64,000 nucleotides of DNA, taken from positions 1-64,000 of the forward strand of contig NZ_JAQRFN010000011.1 in assembly GCF_028598555.1 (NCBI RefSeq), read 5' to 3'. Position numbers and translations under genes: made by a program. The notes beneath the pieces were generated by a model. It was given only the letters and a program-made list of their open reading frames with translations. It was not told the DNA's origin and did no database searches. Below, piece after piece: positions 19,418 to 28,916 of this stretch; positions within the stretch are counted from its first letter, which is position 1, and each line of letters starts with the position of its first letter. This DNA is from Xenorhabdus anantnagensis. GTDB taxonomy: Bacteria > Pseudomonadota > Gammaproteobacteria > Enterobacterales > Enterobacteriaceae.

Positions 19418-19996
19418 TTAATGATGAAGTGGGAAATTAACCACTTTTCCTACCGGTAAATGCTTATAAATCGTTGATAACGACACATTGTAAATAATCG
19501 ACAACTGTTTCCGGGTATGACCTTTATTCAGCAATCTGGCAGCTTGTTGTCGATCTTCCTCGGTAAATACCACTGGCCGACCACCAATTCGCCCCTGTTC
19601 CCGTGCTGCAGCCAGACCTGCATTGGTTCTTTCTACAATCAGTTCGCGTTCCATTTCTGCCAACGCACTCATTACATGAAAGAAAAATCGTCCCATTGCT
19701 GTGCTGGTATCAATGCTATCAGTCAGGCTTTGAAAATGAATTCCACGTTCATGCAACTCTGAAATGAGCGTCACCAGATTTTTCACACTGCGCCCTAGTC
19801 GATCCAATTTCCAAACCACCAGCGTATCACCGGACTTAAGATGTTTTAAAGCGCGTTTGAGCCCAGGGCGATTAGCTGTTTTTCCACTGATTTTGTCTTC
19901 AAAAATCAACTCACAGTTGATATTGACTAAGGCATTTCTTTGTAAGTCACTATTTTGATCATTTGTTGACACTCTGATGTAACCAACTTTTGCCAT
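19418..19996 (-). CDS. Serine recombinase (resolvase/invertase family)
   Basis: A 192-residue small serine recombinase. The catalytic N-terminal domain has VGYIRVST with nucleophile Ser10, plus LDRLGRSVKNLV near 65-75 and the dimer helix ALAEMERELIVERT near 110. The C-terminal HTH runs from about 143 (TEEDRQQAARLLNKG) to 180. It resembles Pin/Tn3-resolvase type enzymes. I found no convincing inverted crossover sites next to it. A truncated second copy of the same family lies at 32.7 kb. It probably came with the island rather than acting on the flagellar genes. Confidence 0.92.
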   Translation of the reverse strand: MAKVGYIRVSTNDQNSDLQRNALVNINCELIFEDKISGKTANRPGLKRALKHLKSGDTLVVWKLDRLGRSVKNLVTLISELHERGIHFQSLTDSIDTSTAMGRFFFHVMSALAEMERELIVERTNAGLAAAREQGRIGGRPVVFTEEDRQQAARLLNKGHTRKQLSIIYNVSLSTIYKHLPVGKVVNFPLHH

Positions 19997-20315
19997 TGAA
20001 AATCCTTTAGTTATCTAAGAAACTATTTATTAGGAAATAATACCCATTTGCTCGATATAAAAAACCTTTAATTTTTCAAAAGGAGAGATAAAAGTTTGGT
20101 GAGAGAAGGTTAATATCATAATAAGTGATATTAAGGGATTGGATTGTTATTGATAAGATTGATAAAAAGTAACTAAAACGAGTGATTTAACTCACAGTAT
20201 CAAATTTTTCTTACCAACAATAGCTAATTAGTCCTCGCTTATTTCCCCAAAATGCTCTTTATTTAATTGAAATGATTTTGTTGCCAATTTGTTATATAAA
20301 CTGCCGAGGGTGTAT

Positions 20316-21692
20316 ATGGAACTGATTACACAATGGTTAGGTGCAATAAACGAAATAGTATGGGGAGTCCCCATGCTAGTTGGGCTTCTGGGTATTGGTA
20401 TCTTCATGCAAATTCGCCTGTCCTTCTTACCAATCCGTAAATTGGGGACGGGGTTCAAATTACTCTTTCAAAAAAATGAACAACGGGGTGAAGGGCAAAT
20501 CTCACCTTTTAACGCATTAATGACCGCCTTGTCAGCAACAATAGGGACAGGAAACATAGCCGGTGTAGCGACAGCTATTGTGATGGGTGGGCCGGGAGCG
20601 CTGTTCTGGATGTGGATGACCGCATTAGTAGGCATGGCGACAAAATATTCAGAAACGGTATTGGCGGTGCGTTTCCGTGAGACTGATAAAAACGGTAATT
20701 ACGTTGGCGGCCCGATGTATTACATCAAAAATGGCTTGGGGAAAAAATGGGTTTGGCTGGGAACACTCTTCGCCTTCTTCGGCAGTATTGCGGGTTTTGG
20801 TATTGGCAATACCGTACAGGCCAACTCCGTCGCTGACGTACTGCAAAGTAACTTTGGTATTGAAAAAACCATAACTGCGGGAATTCTGGTCATTTTAGTT
20901 GGTGCAGTGCTGATTGGTGGCATTAAACGCATTTCTGATGTTGCAGGTAAACTAGTGCCTATTATGACAGTTGGTTACTTTGGTGCTGGAGCTATCGTTT
21001 TGGCATTCAATGTTACAGCTATTCCCGATGCGTTTGCTTTAATCATCAAATCAGCTTTCACTCCTGTAGCGGCACAGGGGGGATTTGCTGGTGCAGCAGT
21101 TTGGGCGGCAATCCGCTTTGGTATTGCTCGTGGCGTATTCTCTAACGAGGCGGGTATGGGCAGTGCGCCTATCGCTCACGCGGCAGCAAAAACCCAAAAC
21201 CCGATTCGTCAGGGATTGATTGCCATGCTGGGAACCTTTATTGATACGATCATCGTTTGTTCTGTAACGGGCTTAACTATTATTATTACGGGTGGGTGGC
21301 TGACAGGCGAAACAGGTGCAACACTGACTGCGGCTTCCTTTTCATCCGTGATCCCGGGAGGTAACTATATTGTTGCTGTTGCCTTGGCGCTTTTTGCTTT
21401 CACAACTATTTTGGGATGGAGTTTCTACGGTGAGAAATGTATCCAATATTTATTGGGGCCAAAAGCTGTAGTACCTTTCCGTATTATCTGGATTATTGCG
21501 CTGCCGATTGGTGCTACTCAGTCGTTGACTTTTGTCTGGTTACTGGCAGATACCCTTAATGCCATGATGGCGATCCCTAACCTGATAGCGATTGCGTTGC
21601 TCAGTCCGGTTGTCTATCGTTTGACGAAAGACCATATCCGTGATGTTAATGCCGATAGTATTGATATTAAGCCGCTGGTTAAAACAGATTGA
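20316..21692 (+). CDS. AGCS family alanine/glycine:sodium symporter
   Basis: A 458-residue inner-membrane carrier with about 10-11 hydrophobic helices. Family marks are the block [26 protein letters not shown] near residue 75, GGPMYYI near 130, and [19 protein letters not shown] near 280. ATG 20316 is preferred over an upstream TTG because of the GAGGG before it. It imports alanine or glycine with Na+. It is a single gene, with a terminator behind. It sits on the island but looks like an ordinary housekeeping-type transporter. Confidence 0.93.
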   Translation: [458 protein letters not shown]

Positions 21693-21739
21693 AAAACGAT
21701 TGGTATGGAATGAATCAAAAAAGAATGAATAAAAATAGT

Positions 21740-21777
21740 GAAATGGCTGATGCCAGCCATTTCAGACTACTTTTTAA
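21740..21777 (+). terminator. Terminator of the AGCS transporter gene
   Basis: GAAATGGCTG / CAGCCATTTC hairpin followed after seven bases by TTTTT. Confidence 0.7.
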
Positions 21778-21834
21778 GTGATGGCTTTTTCAATTTATGG
21801 CCTTAGCCAGTTTAAGAAGCTTATGCTTCTTAAA

Positions 21835-22088
21835 CATAAAACCACCCGCATAGCGGGGGGAGTTCAAGGGTTATACCAAGAAAAACACCTTTCCGTTACG
21901 ATATAGATGTTCAAGCTAAGATATGTAACTAAAAGAAGGAAAGGTGTTTATGGGAATTAAAGCACAAAGCTCAGCCCATACAAAGTGGCTCTGCAAATAC
22001 CATATCGTCTTTTCGCCGGAATACAGACGAAAAGTTATTTTTGCGAGTTTACGTTCAAGTATAGGTGAGATTTTACAAAGCCTTTGTA
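21835..22088 (+). mobile_element. IS200/IS605-type element, 5' fragment
   Basis: A left-end hairpin region (ACCACCCGC then GCGGGGGG) is followed at 21950 by the start of a Y1 transposase: MGIKAQSSAHTKWLCKYHIVFSPEYRR, which is the recognisable IS200 TnpA N terminus (quoted in pieces: KYHIVFSPEYRRK). After about 45 codons it is cut by the left end of an IS982 element at 22089. The HUH motif and catalytic Tyr are missing, so it is inactive. Confidence 0.8.
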
Positions 22089-22894
22089 ACCTGAGCTTCG
22101 CTTAAGAAGGGAACTAAAGTGCCTGAGGCACGAGCAAAGTTTTTGCTAAAGAAAACAAAATAGTGGAGATCCTCAGACATGGTTAATTTAGAAGAACTTT
22201 ACTGCTGCGTCGATGACTTTTGCCAAAAATTTATCCCTCTCTGGCATCAGCAGCTCATGGAAAATGGATTACGTAAACGGCATCAAGAAGCTTCCCTCTC
22301 GCTCAGTGAAGTCATGAATGATCATTATTTTATTCCCTATGAGCCATTATCGTGATTTTAAAACATTTTATATTGAACATGTAAAACAATATCTTATGGA
22401 TGATTTTCCCGGATTAGTCAGCTATACCCGCATGCTCACCCTGAAGAAAAGAGCTCTTATTCCTTTATGCGCTTTTCTTTCGTCACGCAAGGCGAAAACC
22501 CAAGGGATTGCTTTTATTGATCCCACCAAGATTGCCGTTTGCCACAACCTTCGTATTTCCCGTCATCGGGTATTTGAGGGAGTTGCACAACGAGGTAAAA
22601 TGAGTACCGGTTGGTTTTATGGCTTTAAACTTCATCTGGTTATCAATGATTGTGGTGAATTGTTGGCAGTGAAGTTAACTGCCGGAAATAAGGATGATCG
22701 TCATCCAGTCAACGCGCTGACAAAAGGGTTAACGGGATGTTTGTATGGTGATAAGGGATATTTATCGCAGGCGTTATGCGATGAGTTGGAAGCGGAAGGC
22801 ATCACGTTAGTCACTCATGTCCGGAGTAACATGAAGGCCAAAGCATTATCTCTCTGGGATAGGCTAATGTTAAGACGGCGATTTTTGATAGAAA

Positions 22895-24047
22895 GTGTGC
22901 CGCAGGCATACAAACTGGCAGCATAGGGAACGCAGCCAGTATGTAGCATAAGCGCAGGAGGAGATGGTGGCAGGCCCACAGAAGTCCGCTGTCGGAAGCC
23001 GGCTTCAAACCCCCTCAAGCGGCTGCCGTAAAGAGCGGTGATCGTGAGCGTTGAGGTCAAAGCGCGAACAATAGTTCGGCAGGTAGGGTACAAAGAGACG
23101 AGTAAAACCGAACCCATGTGGACGCGTCGTAAAGAAGAGATTTGACATCAAAACCGGGGGCGTTTCTATCTTCCAGGATAAATCTGTGAGTGAATTCCGC
23201 ATGCTGCGCAGGTGGTGTCCGGCGTAGAGTGGGCGTGACTTTGTATCGGGCTCTTTCTGGGAACGGCGGGAACCCGTCATCACGATGTCAAGGGAGAAAT
23301 GCCAGTCACTAAATTGACAAGTATGAGAGTACCGATGGGTGATACGGGGGCGGAGTGACTCGTAGTAGTGAGGAAATATGTGTAATGAATGTGGCGCGAA
23401 GGGGTCACGTCAGGCAGCCTTACCCGGTATCCAACTGTCAGGCAGGAGGAGATACGGAGGTTAAGGCAAAACCGTTTCTCATTGAGAAAAGGGCTGTGTA
23501 TCCCCGGATTGCCTACTGCAAGGATGGGGACCGAAAGGGCAGGTATGAACACATCAGTTTCGATTTCCTTGGATACACATTCAGGCCAAGATTGGTGAAG
23601 AACCGCAAAAGGAACAGCCTGTTTGTGAGTATTACGCCAGCAGTCAGCAAAATGGCGCAAAAGGCCATGAGATTCAAAATTCGCAAGTTGAAGATCCGAA
23701 TGCGGACAGAACTGAACTTAACACAGATGGCAAACTGGCTAAATCCCATGATAAGTGGATGGTTGAGCTATTATGGTCAATTTTGTCGTTCAGAGCTGTA
23801 TAAGGTATTCAGGCAACTCAACAAAGCCTTAGTGCGCGGGGCCAGACGAAAGTACAAGGCACTGAGCAGGCATAAAACCCAGGCTTCAAAACTGCTTCAA
23901 AGGATTGCAAAGCAGCATCCGGGGTTGTTTGCCCATTGGCGGGCAGGAATGACAGGCACGTTTGCTTGATGGGAGCGGTATGAGTCGAGAGGCTCACGTA
24001 CCGTTCTGCGAGAGGCTGTGGGGGGCAGTTCCCGCGGTCTACTCAAC
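22895..24047 (+). mobile_element. Group II intron with internal deletion
   Basis: The 5' end GTGTGCC fits the GTGYG rule. A domain V-like hairpin near 23970-24008 (GAGCGGTATGAG, loop, CTCACGTACCGTTC) and a following domain VI region lead to a 3' end in AC at 24047. Removing 22895-24047 joins GAAA to CAATTAATGGG, which restores the transposase frame as E-T-I-N-G-Q. Total length 1.15 kb is well short of the roughly 1.9-2.5 kb usual for introns encoding a full reverse transcriptase, in line with loss of most of the RT domain. Confidence 0.8.
23440..23969 (+). pseudogene. Group II intron maturase remnant (RT catalytic part deleted)
   Basis: The readable protein carries only the end of the RT domain (IAYCKDGDRKG...FDFLGYTFRPR) and the maturase X domain (AVSKMAQKAMRFKIRKLKIR, MANWLNPMISGWLSYYGQF). 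The RT palm with YADD is absent. The frame is open from 23355 but the first 40 or so residues have no similarity to RT and probably read through intron RNA structure. It could at most act as a splicing helper. Confidence 0.8.
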
Positions 24048-24229
24048 CAATTAATGGGCAATTAAAAATCATTTCTCAAATAGAACACTCGCGCCACCGA
24101 AGTATAAAAGGATTTCTGTTAACTGTTTTAGGGGGTGTGATTGCTTACTGCCTTAAATGGAAGAAACCGTCACTGAAAATTTTCTACTCAGAAGAAGGTT
24201 TCCTAGTGACGGCTTAAACGGAATTCGGG

Positions 24230-24487
24230 TTATTTACGTAAATGTTGTCGAACGGTTTTCATGTTTGCTTCGCTGTGAACGAAGATCCCCCACGGTGTTC
24301 TACGGCACTCCAGCCAAATTTTAACTTTTTCATTAAATTGAACCAGATAAGGCGCAATTTTAATTAATTCTGGCTGGAGAGGTTCACCATAGAGGCAGGT
24401 GGAAGGCGGATCATAATGTTCGAGCATCAAAAATAGGTCAGGCTCTGCTGCGCCGTCAATAATAGCATAAAGGGTTTCCTGACTCAT
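24230..24487 (-). pseudogene. DUF4123 (VgrG adaptor) protein, C-terminally truncated
   Basis: Only 85 residues remain of a domain family normally near 130 residues or more within proteins of about 250-300. The visible start MSQETLYAIIDGAAEPDLF and the later TPWGIFVHSEANMKTVRQHLRK are typical for DUF4123, which loads effectors onto VgrG tips of the type VI secretion system. The stop codon is formed exactly at the IS982 right end (AAA TAA then CCCGAATTCC), so the insertion removed the rest. It starts at the vgrG stop with a 4-base ATGA overlap. Confidence 0.75.
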
Positions 24488-26488
24488 TCCTGATTCTCCT
24501 TATCTTTCATTGGACAATGAGCAACGAACATTGAACCTTCACTCGCTGCTGCAAGTAAAATAGCGGGATTAGCGGGTGCCAGTAAATCACCGGGACTACC
24601 ACCGGAATTCAGATTAATAGACGGGCCTTTGATATCAACACCGCCTGCATGAAGTACAACAAAACTCCCGCCAACACGTAGGGTAAGTTTGCTGCCACTT
24701 TGTAGTGTCAGATCTCCTTGCGCATCAACACTGACGATACCCTGAATTTTTTCAGCCAGATCGCCTTTAATTTGCAACGAGCGGTCACCGTCAATCTGCT
24801 CAAGATAGTTTCCTGTGGTTTTATGATCTTGTTGACCTTCTACTGTGATTTTACGATTGTTGGCGATAACCAATTCATTGTCATGCCCGATGCTGGTTGT
24901 ACGGTCATAGTTAATGCGTTCGTCGCGTGAATTGAGCACCTTAATGGCAAGATTTTTTTGCGCATGAATAAAGACCTCTTCACGATCTTTCTCATCCTCA
25001 AAACGCAGTTCGTTAAACCCCTGGCCTTTATGCGTCTTCGAGCGGATTGACATCTGAGTTTTTGCCATCGGCAGGCGGTTTGGCGGAATATTATTGGCAT
25101 GATATGCCCGCCCGACAATAATCGGCTGGTCGGGATCTCCGTGAATAAAATCCACTAACACTTCATGACCAATACGGGGAATGGCAATCACTCCCATCAG
25201 TTGACCCGCCCATACCTGACTGACACGCACCCAACAGGAGCTCTGATCGTTAAATTGACCATACCTATCCCAGTCAAATTGAACGCGAACGCGCCCATGC
25301 TCATCACAAAAAATTTCTTCGCCTTCTGGTCCGACAACGGTAGCAATATGCGAGCCTTCCATTTTAGGTTTTGGGTAAGGTGAGGGGCGATAAGAATTTT
25401 TACGGCTGGTGAAAGTAAACTGATTGGAAAGCCAAATGCCGCTACCGCCGAATTGAGTTTCATCGGCTTGTGGTTGTTGCCCTGAATGAGTTATCTGAAT
25501 TAATTGCCATTGATCGTTAAAGGTTTCTTTTGGATGATCAGTTAGGTCAACCAATTGCCCAGGCCACATAGCAAAACAATCGCCCTGACCGTTGCCAAGT
25601 TGAGTATCTCGGCGCAGATATTCTAAGCGATACTGACTAGCTCGTTGCCCCAGCTCATCATCTTTAAAACGACTGGGAAAATCGTAATAGTGGTAGCTTT
25701 TCAGGATACGCTGGTTGGCAAGATTACGTCCTTCATACCAAAATTCCCGATTCCAATGTGGATTCTTGAAAGTCCGGTCTTTGGTGGTAATATTGGCCAC
25801 CCCAACCTGTTCTGACCAATTTAACTGTTGGATACAGGTTGTCGCTCCTGTTACATCAGTTTCTGGACGATAGGCCACACTAATAACCTGATTGAGGGAC
25901 AGACAGGAATCGTAAAACATGATGTGTTGTTCCTGATCGAAAGTGAAGTAATAAAAAATGCCTTCATCAGCCAGCAAACGCTGAATAAAAGCCAAATCAC
26001 TTTCATCATACTGAACGCAAAATTCCCGTGATGGATGTTTATAACCGAGCGCAAAGGAAATGTTTCGGACGCTATTTTCTTTGAGCAGAGTTTCTACGAT
26101 ATCCACAACGGATTGGTTCTGGAATATACGGCTATTCACCTGTAATGAGGCACGCCATAAAGGGGGGATGAATGATGATAGGATAGAGGCTGGTGTGACG
26201 TCCGGTAGAAAGTTGCGAAAATTGTGTCACCATACCAGTAATTTGTCGTTCAACTTTTCCATTGCGATGCACGGCAAACGCGACATTGTTATCAAGAACA
26301 TCAGAGAAGTCAATGTCAGGTGTTTTGCTGGTCAATGTGGCTTCCAACCGGAAAGGAGAGGACAGTGATTCATTTAGAGAAAAATCGACAATGGCAAAGG
26401 TTTGTTCAGGTAATTGTTCTGTAATGAGTGTAAATACCAAACCTGAGCGATCAACTAGTTGAGTCATTTTATCCATTATTCTACTCAT
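24484..26488 (-). pseudogene. vgrG: T6SS spike protein VgrG with a single-base frameshift
   Basis: Residues 1-about 110 (gp27-like, from 26488: FTLITEQLPEQTFAIVDFSLNE) and a 551-codon frame ending at 24484 belong together. The second part has gp27/gp5-like domains (VDIVETLLKENSV, CVQYDESDLAFIQRLLADEG), the OB fold (CWVRVSQVWAGQLMG, IPRIGHEVLVDFIHGDPDQP) and a beta-helix needle. The join fails at a run of six C on the minus strand (26162-26167). With five C the protein would read HPPLWRASLQVNSRIF without a break. This may be a real inactivation, slippage-prone switch or sequencing error. Confidence 0.88.
26162..26167 (-). repeat. C6 homopolymer at the vgrG frameshift
   Basis: Six consecutive C on the coding strand (GGGGGG on plus), followed by TTT. 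Deleting one C restores the full VgrG frame. Tracts of this kind are slippage-prone in replication and in sequencing. Confidence 0.9.
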
Positions 26489-26650
26489 TTGTTATCTCCA
26501 TAATACTTAGGTATATCAAACCTTTAATTAACTATTTAACAATAAAAGTAGCTTTTAAAAATTTCAGGCAATAATGATTTTATTATTGTGAATTTAAAAG
26601 ATTGAATGATGATGATTCCAAGAGGTTTTTTTAATTATTTTCTATATATT

Positions 26651-27493
26651 TTAAGCTATTGCAGTATCTGTGTCTTTGTTATTCGATTTGGTAAGGATTT
26701 TTTGCAATATAGTTTTTTTAGGGCGTTTATTGTAATGTTCTTTATTTAACTCACTCTTAGGAAATGGTGCTGGAACTGATTTTATATGAGGAATATTATT
26801 ATCTACTTTCATATCACCCTCGAATGTTCCCATTGCTTTATTAATTGAGTTAATTTCGCTAAAATCATTCCACGTCGGTCCGGGATTCAAACCAGCACTA
26901 CGCAGTGCTTTCCAAGTAAAATCAATACAGCTATTGCTTGTGCCAATATAATAAAGATTAAAGTCCGGATTATTTCTATTTCTTGCTAATTCTCCATATT
27001 TCATTAATTTATTATAATGTTCTTCTGAAATTTCTAACGTACGGCTATATCGAGGATTTTCATAATGTTCAGTATCATATATAGTTACCTCTCCTGGACC
27101 TAATGCGCCTGATTTTATGGGAGCAAATCCATAGGCATTATTAACTTTACCATCTGAAATTTCATACCACATATGCCCAGCGGATGAGGTTATTCTTTCT
27201 CCCGTTTCATTATCAAATTTAGGCTTTCCTGAATTATCATTAAGAGGAGTGCCTGGGTGAGCAGCATAAATAGTAACAGTATATCTTTTATCTAAAGATT
27301 TAATTAAATTTTCCACAAATTCAGGTCTTGCCTGTGGTGGTGGGCATACAGCACATGGTTTTCCCGCAGCATAATTTATATCTTGGTTTGGATAAGCCAC
27401 TTCATTGATAACTATTTTTTTATTTTCTTTTGATCGATAATTATCATTAGCAATATCAACTAATAATCTTTCTGTAGCATTTTCTGGTGTCAT
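26651..27493 (-). CDS. Candidate T6SS effector with a permuted papain-like pattern
   Basis: A 280-residue protein without signal peptide or membrane segment, directly upstream of vgrG in the same orientation and AT-rich. Two blocks stand out: SSAGHMWYEISDG...YGFAP with His107, and YYIGTSNSCIDFTWKAL with Cys189 and Asp191. His-before-Cys order suits circularly permuted NlpC/P60-like cysteine peptidases or amidases. That is inference from motif shape only. The C-terminal 40 residues are Lys-rich (KRPKKTILQKILTK). Neighbours (vgrG, DUF4123, membrane-anchored DUF5625 protein) fit an effector/immunity pair. Alternative: an unrelated papain-fold hydrolase. Confidence 0.6.
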   Translation of the reverse strand: MTPENATERLLVDIANDNYRSKENKKIVINEVAYPNQDINYAAGKPCAVCPPPQARPEFVENLIKSLDKRYTVTIYAAHPGTPLNDNSGKPKFDNETGERITSSAGHMWYEISDGKVNNAYGFAPIKSGALGPGEVTIYDTEHYENPRYSRTLEISEEHYNKLMKYGELARNRNNPDFNLYYIGTSNSCIDFTWKALRSAGLNPGPTWNDFSEINSINKAMGTFEGDMKVDNNIPHIKSVPAPFPKSELNKEHYNKRPKKTILQKILTKSNNKDTDTAIA

Positions 27494-27508
27494 ATCATAA
27501 ATATCCTT

Positions 27509-28138
27509 TTATTTTATTGCGTGCTGTCGAATATAAATGGAGTAGCTTAAATCATCCATTTTTAATTCTGGCCAATTGGCTAAAACTTCAATTACTAGTC
27601 GATATTGCCCATAATTATAAGAGTGACCAAAATCAATAATATCGAATAAAACTCCATCCATGCCACCATAACCAGCAATAAGTTTTGTGAATTCTTTTTC
27701 ATATACTAACATTTCTGTTAAATTTTCATTGATCTTATAGATTTTTACATCTAAAACAGGTTCGCCTGTAAGTTTAGGTATAGGCCCCTTTCCTTCAAAA
27801 ATATTACTAACATAGAAGCCTAAATTGGCTCCATCTCTCTCATTAATTTTCAGCATTATTTGAGGTGATGGAGTATTGGCAGGAAAAAGATAGAGAAGTT
27901 TAGGTTTGGGTTGAGGAACCTTCCAAAACACCAATTCTACTTTTTCCCCTTTTTTATACAGTTCAATCGGAGTTTCGATTGCGTGGTAACCACCAAATGT
28001 AGTTGGTTTAGGATTTAAAAAAAAGTAAGGATCATCTGTAGGCGGGCGCATCCATTGGATTAACAGTACAATGCCTGCTCCTAAAAAAGCAGCCAGAGAT
28101 AATAAAATAGTGCTTTTCACCATAATTTTTTGTTCCAT
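27509..28138 (-). CDS. DUF5625-like membrane-anchored protein, candidate immunity partner
   Basis: About 209 residues from ATG 28138 (MEQKIMVKST); a frame extension to 28198 and a later ATG at 28123 are possible. One hydrophobic anchor near residues 10-28 (ILLSLAAFLGAGIVLLI) puts the rest in the periplasm. The soluble part has YFFLNPKPTTFGGY, VELVFWKVPQP and ANWPELKMDDL and recalls DUF5625. Its start of the operon position, 15 bases before the candidate effector, and periplasmic placement fit an immunity protein against a wall-targeting effector. Function is inferred from context. Confidence 0.6.
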   Translation of the reverse strand: MEQKIMVKSTILLSLAAFLGAGIVLLIQWMRPPTDDPYFFLNPKPTTFGGYHAIETPIELYKKGEKVELVFWKVPQPKPKLLYLFPANTPSPQIMLKINERDGANLGFYVSNIFEGKGPIPKLTGEPVLDVKIYKINENLTEMLVYEKEFTKLIAGYGGMDGVLFDIIDFGHSYNYGQYRLVIEVLANWPELKMDDLSYSIYIRQHAIK

Positions 28139-28327
28139 CAGAAGTAAAGAAAATGTAGGGTTCCGTTTCACAGCTAAGTTAAGGTGTATATAGAACAAGA
28201 TATAACAGAATTATTTATCTATTCAAGTCTGGATATCAACACATCAAGAGAATTGTGATTAAGCTATACACTTAAATAAAATTCGTCAATTAATGAATTT
28301 TAATTTTGTGTAATGCAGAAGATTAAA

Positions 28328-28397
28328 GACAAGCGTAGCGCGTAAGCTTGTCTTCTCCGAACTACCGGGTTAATGTATTAACCCGGTAGTTCGGAGA
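28328..28397. repeat. Two adjacent inverted repeats
   Basis: GACAAGC...GCTTGTC (28328-28352) sits 1 base from a perfect inverted repeat with 21-bp arms and a 2-base centre (28354-28374 and 28377-28397; outer end TCTCCGAAC, inner end GGGTTAAT). Read on plus, AAAAAA follows rather than T; read on minus the second repeat leads into the first. They may be a terminator pair left from a lost gene or a small mobile repeat. Confidence 0.75.
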
Positions 28398-28493
28398 TCT
28401 GAAAAAATACCAACCAGAAAAAATTCTTATTTAGACCACCCTATAAAAGAATTAGTGATAAAACGGTTATGTATTAAATAGTTAGATCTCTTA

Positions 28494-28916
28494 TTAAAAA
28501 TAGTTCTCACGCTTAATGAAAGTGCCAATCACTTTATCGTGCATTTCCGCCGATTTAGAATACCCTATCGTTTTTCGATTCAGTCTTTTTATCCGGGTTC
28601 GATGCGTTAAATTATTTCTTTCTAAACGTTGGGTGAATGTCTTCCCAGTCAGGTGTTCTTCCTCTGGGAGGCTGTCATACACAGCATAATCATCCGTACA
28701 ATAAAACCGGACATTAAAGGGCGATAAAAGGGTAAGCAATTTGTCTAATGTTTTCCGGCTGCGATCCCCAAAAACAGGCGCTACTATCCGTTTCAGGCGG
28801 GGTTCCCAAGCATACCTGAGCCAGCGTTGATTTTTCTTGTTCCCCGCAAACGACCATTGCTCATCTATTTCACAGATAAGCTGAATGTTATCCCCGTCAA
28901 GAGGAAGCGTCGTCAC
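28494..28916 (-). CDS. insB: IS1 transposase InsB part
   Basis: 140 residues of the DDE catalytic part: CEIDEQWSFAGNKKNQRWLRYAW, then FYCTDDYAVYDSLP and LTHRTRIKRLNRKTIGYSKS. In IS1 the active enzyme is an InsA-InsB' fusion made by -1 frameshifting in the short overlap, and here the two frames overlap by 20 bases (28897-28916), which is consistent. Looks intact. Confidence 0.9.
   Translation of the reverse strand: MTTLPLDGDNIQLICEIDEQWSFAGNKKNQRWLRYAWEPRLKRIVAPVFGDRSRKTLDKLLTLLSPFNVRFYCTDDYAVYDSLPEEEHLTGKTFTQRLERNNLTHRTRIKRLNRKTIGYSKSAEMHDKVIGTFIKRENYF

Larger units (their letters stand above)
22179..24213 (+). pseudogene. IS982-family transposase, frameshifted and intron-split
   Basis: DDE transposase. 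The N-terminal part reads from ATG 22179 (LEELYCCVDDFCQKFIP) and loses frame near 22315, where one extra base appears (ATGAATGATC). The main part follows in the next frame with GIAFIDPTKIAVCHN, GWFYGFKLHLVIND, and LYGDKGYLSQAL. It is broken at 22894 by the intron after FLIE. The C-terminal part continues from 24048 with INGQLK-IISQIEHSRHRS and ends at 24213. Joining the exons restores the frame at the intron site, but the upstream frameshift remains. Confidence 0.85.
22089..24230 (+). mobile_element. IS982-family element interrupted by a group II intron
   Basis: The left end ACCTGAGCTTCGCTTAAG (22089) and the right end, whose reverse complement is ACCCGAATTCCGTTTAAG (24213-24230), match at 13 of 18 positions. 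Between them lie an IS982 transposase pseudogene and, inside it, a 1153-bp group II intron. Subtracting the intron leaves 989 bp, the normal IS982 size. The two outer flanks belong to different things (IS200 fragment and a DUF4123 gene) and show no target duplication, so one side was probably rearranged after insertion. Confidence 0.82.

Noticed and set aside
20040..20120. Invertase crossover site near the serine recombinase
   Set aside because: A stretch with AAAACC and AAAAGG looks faintly like a hix site but the two halves are too far apart and there is no second inverted copy.
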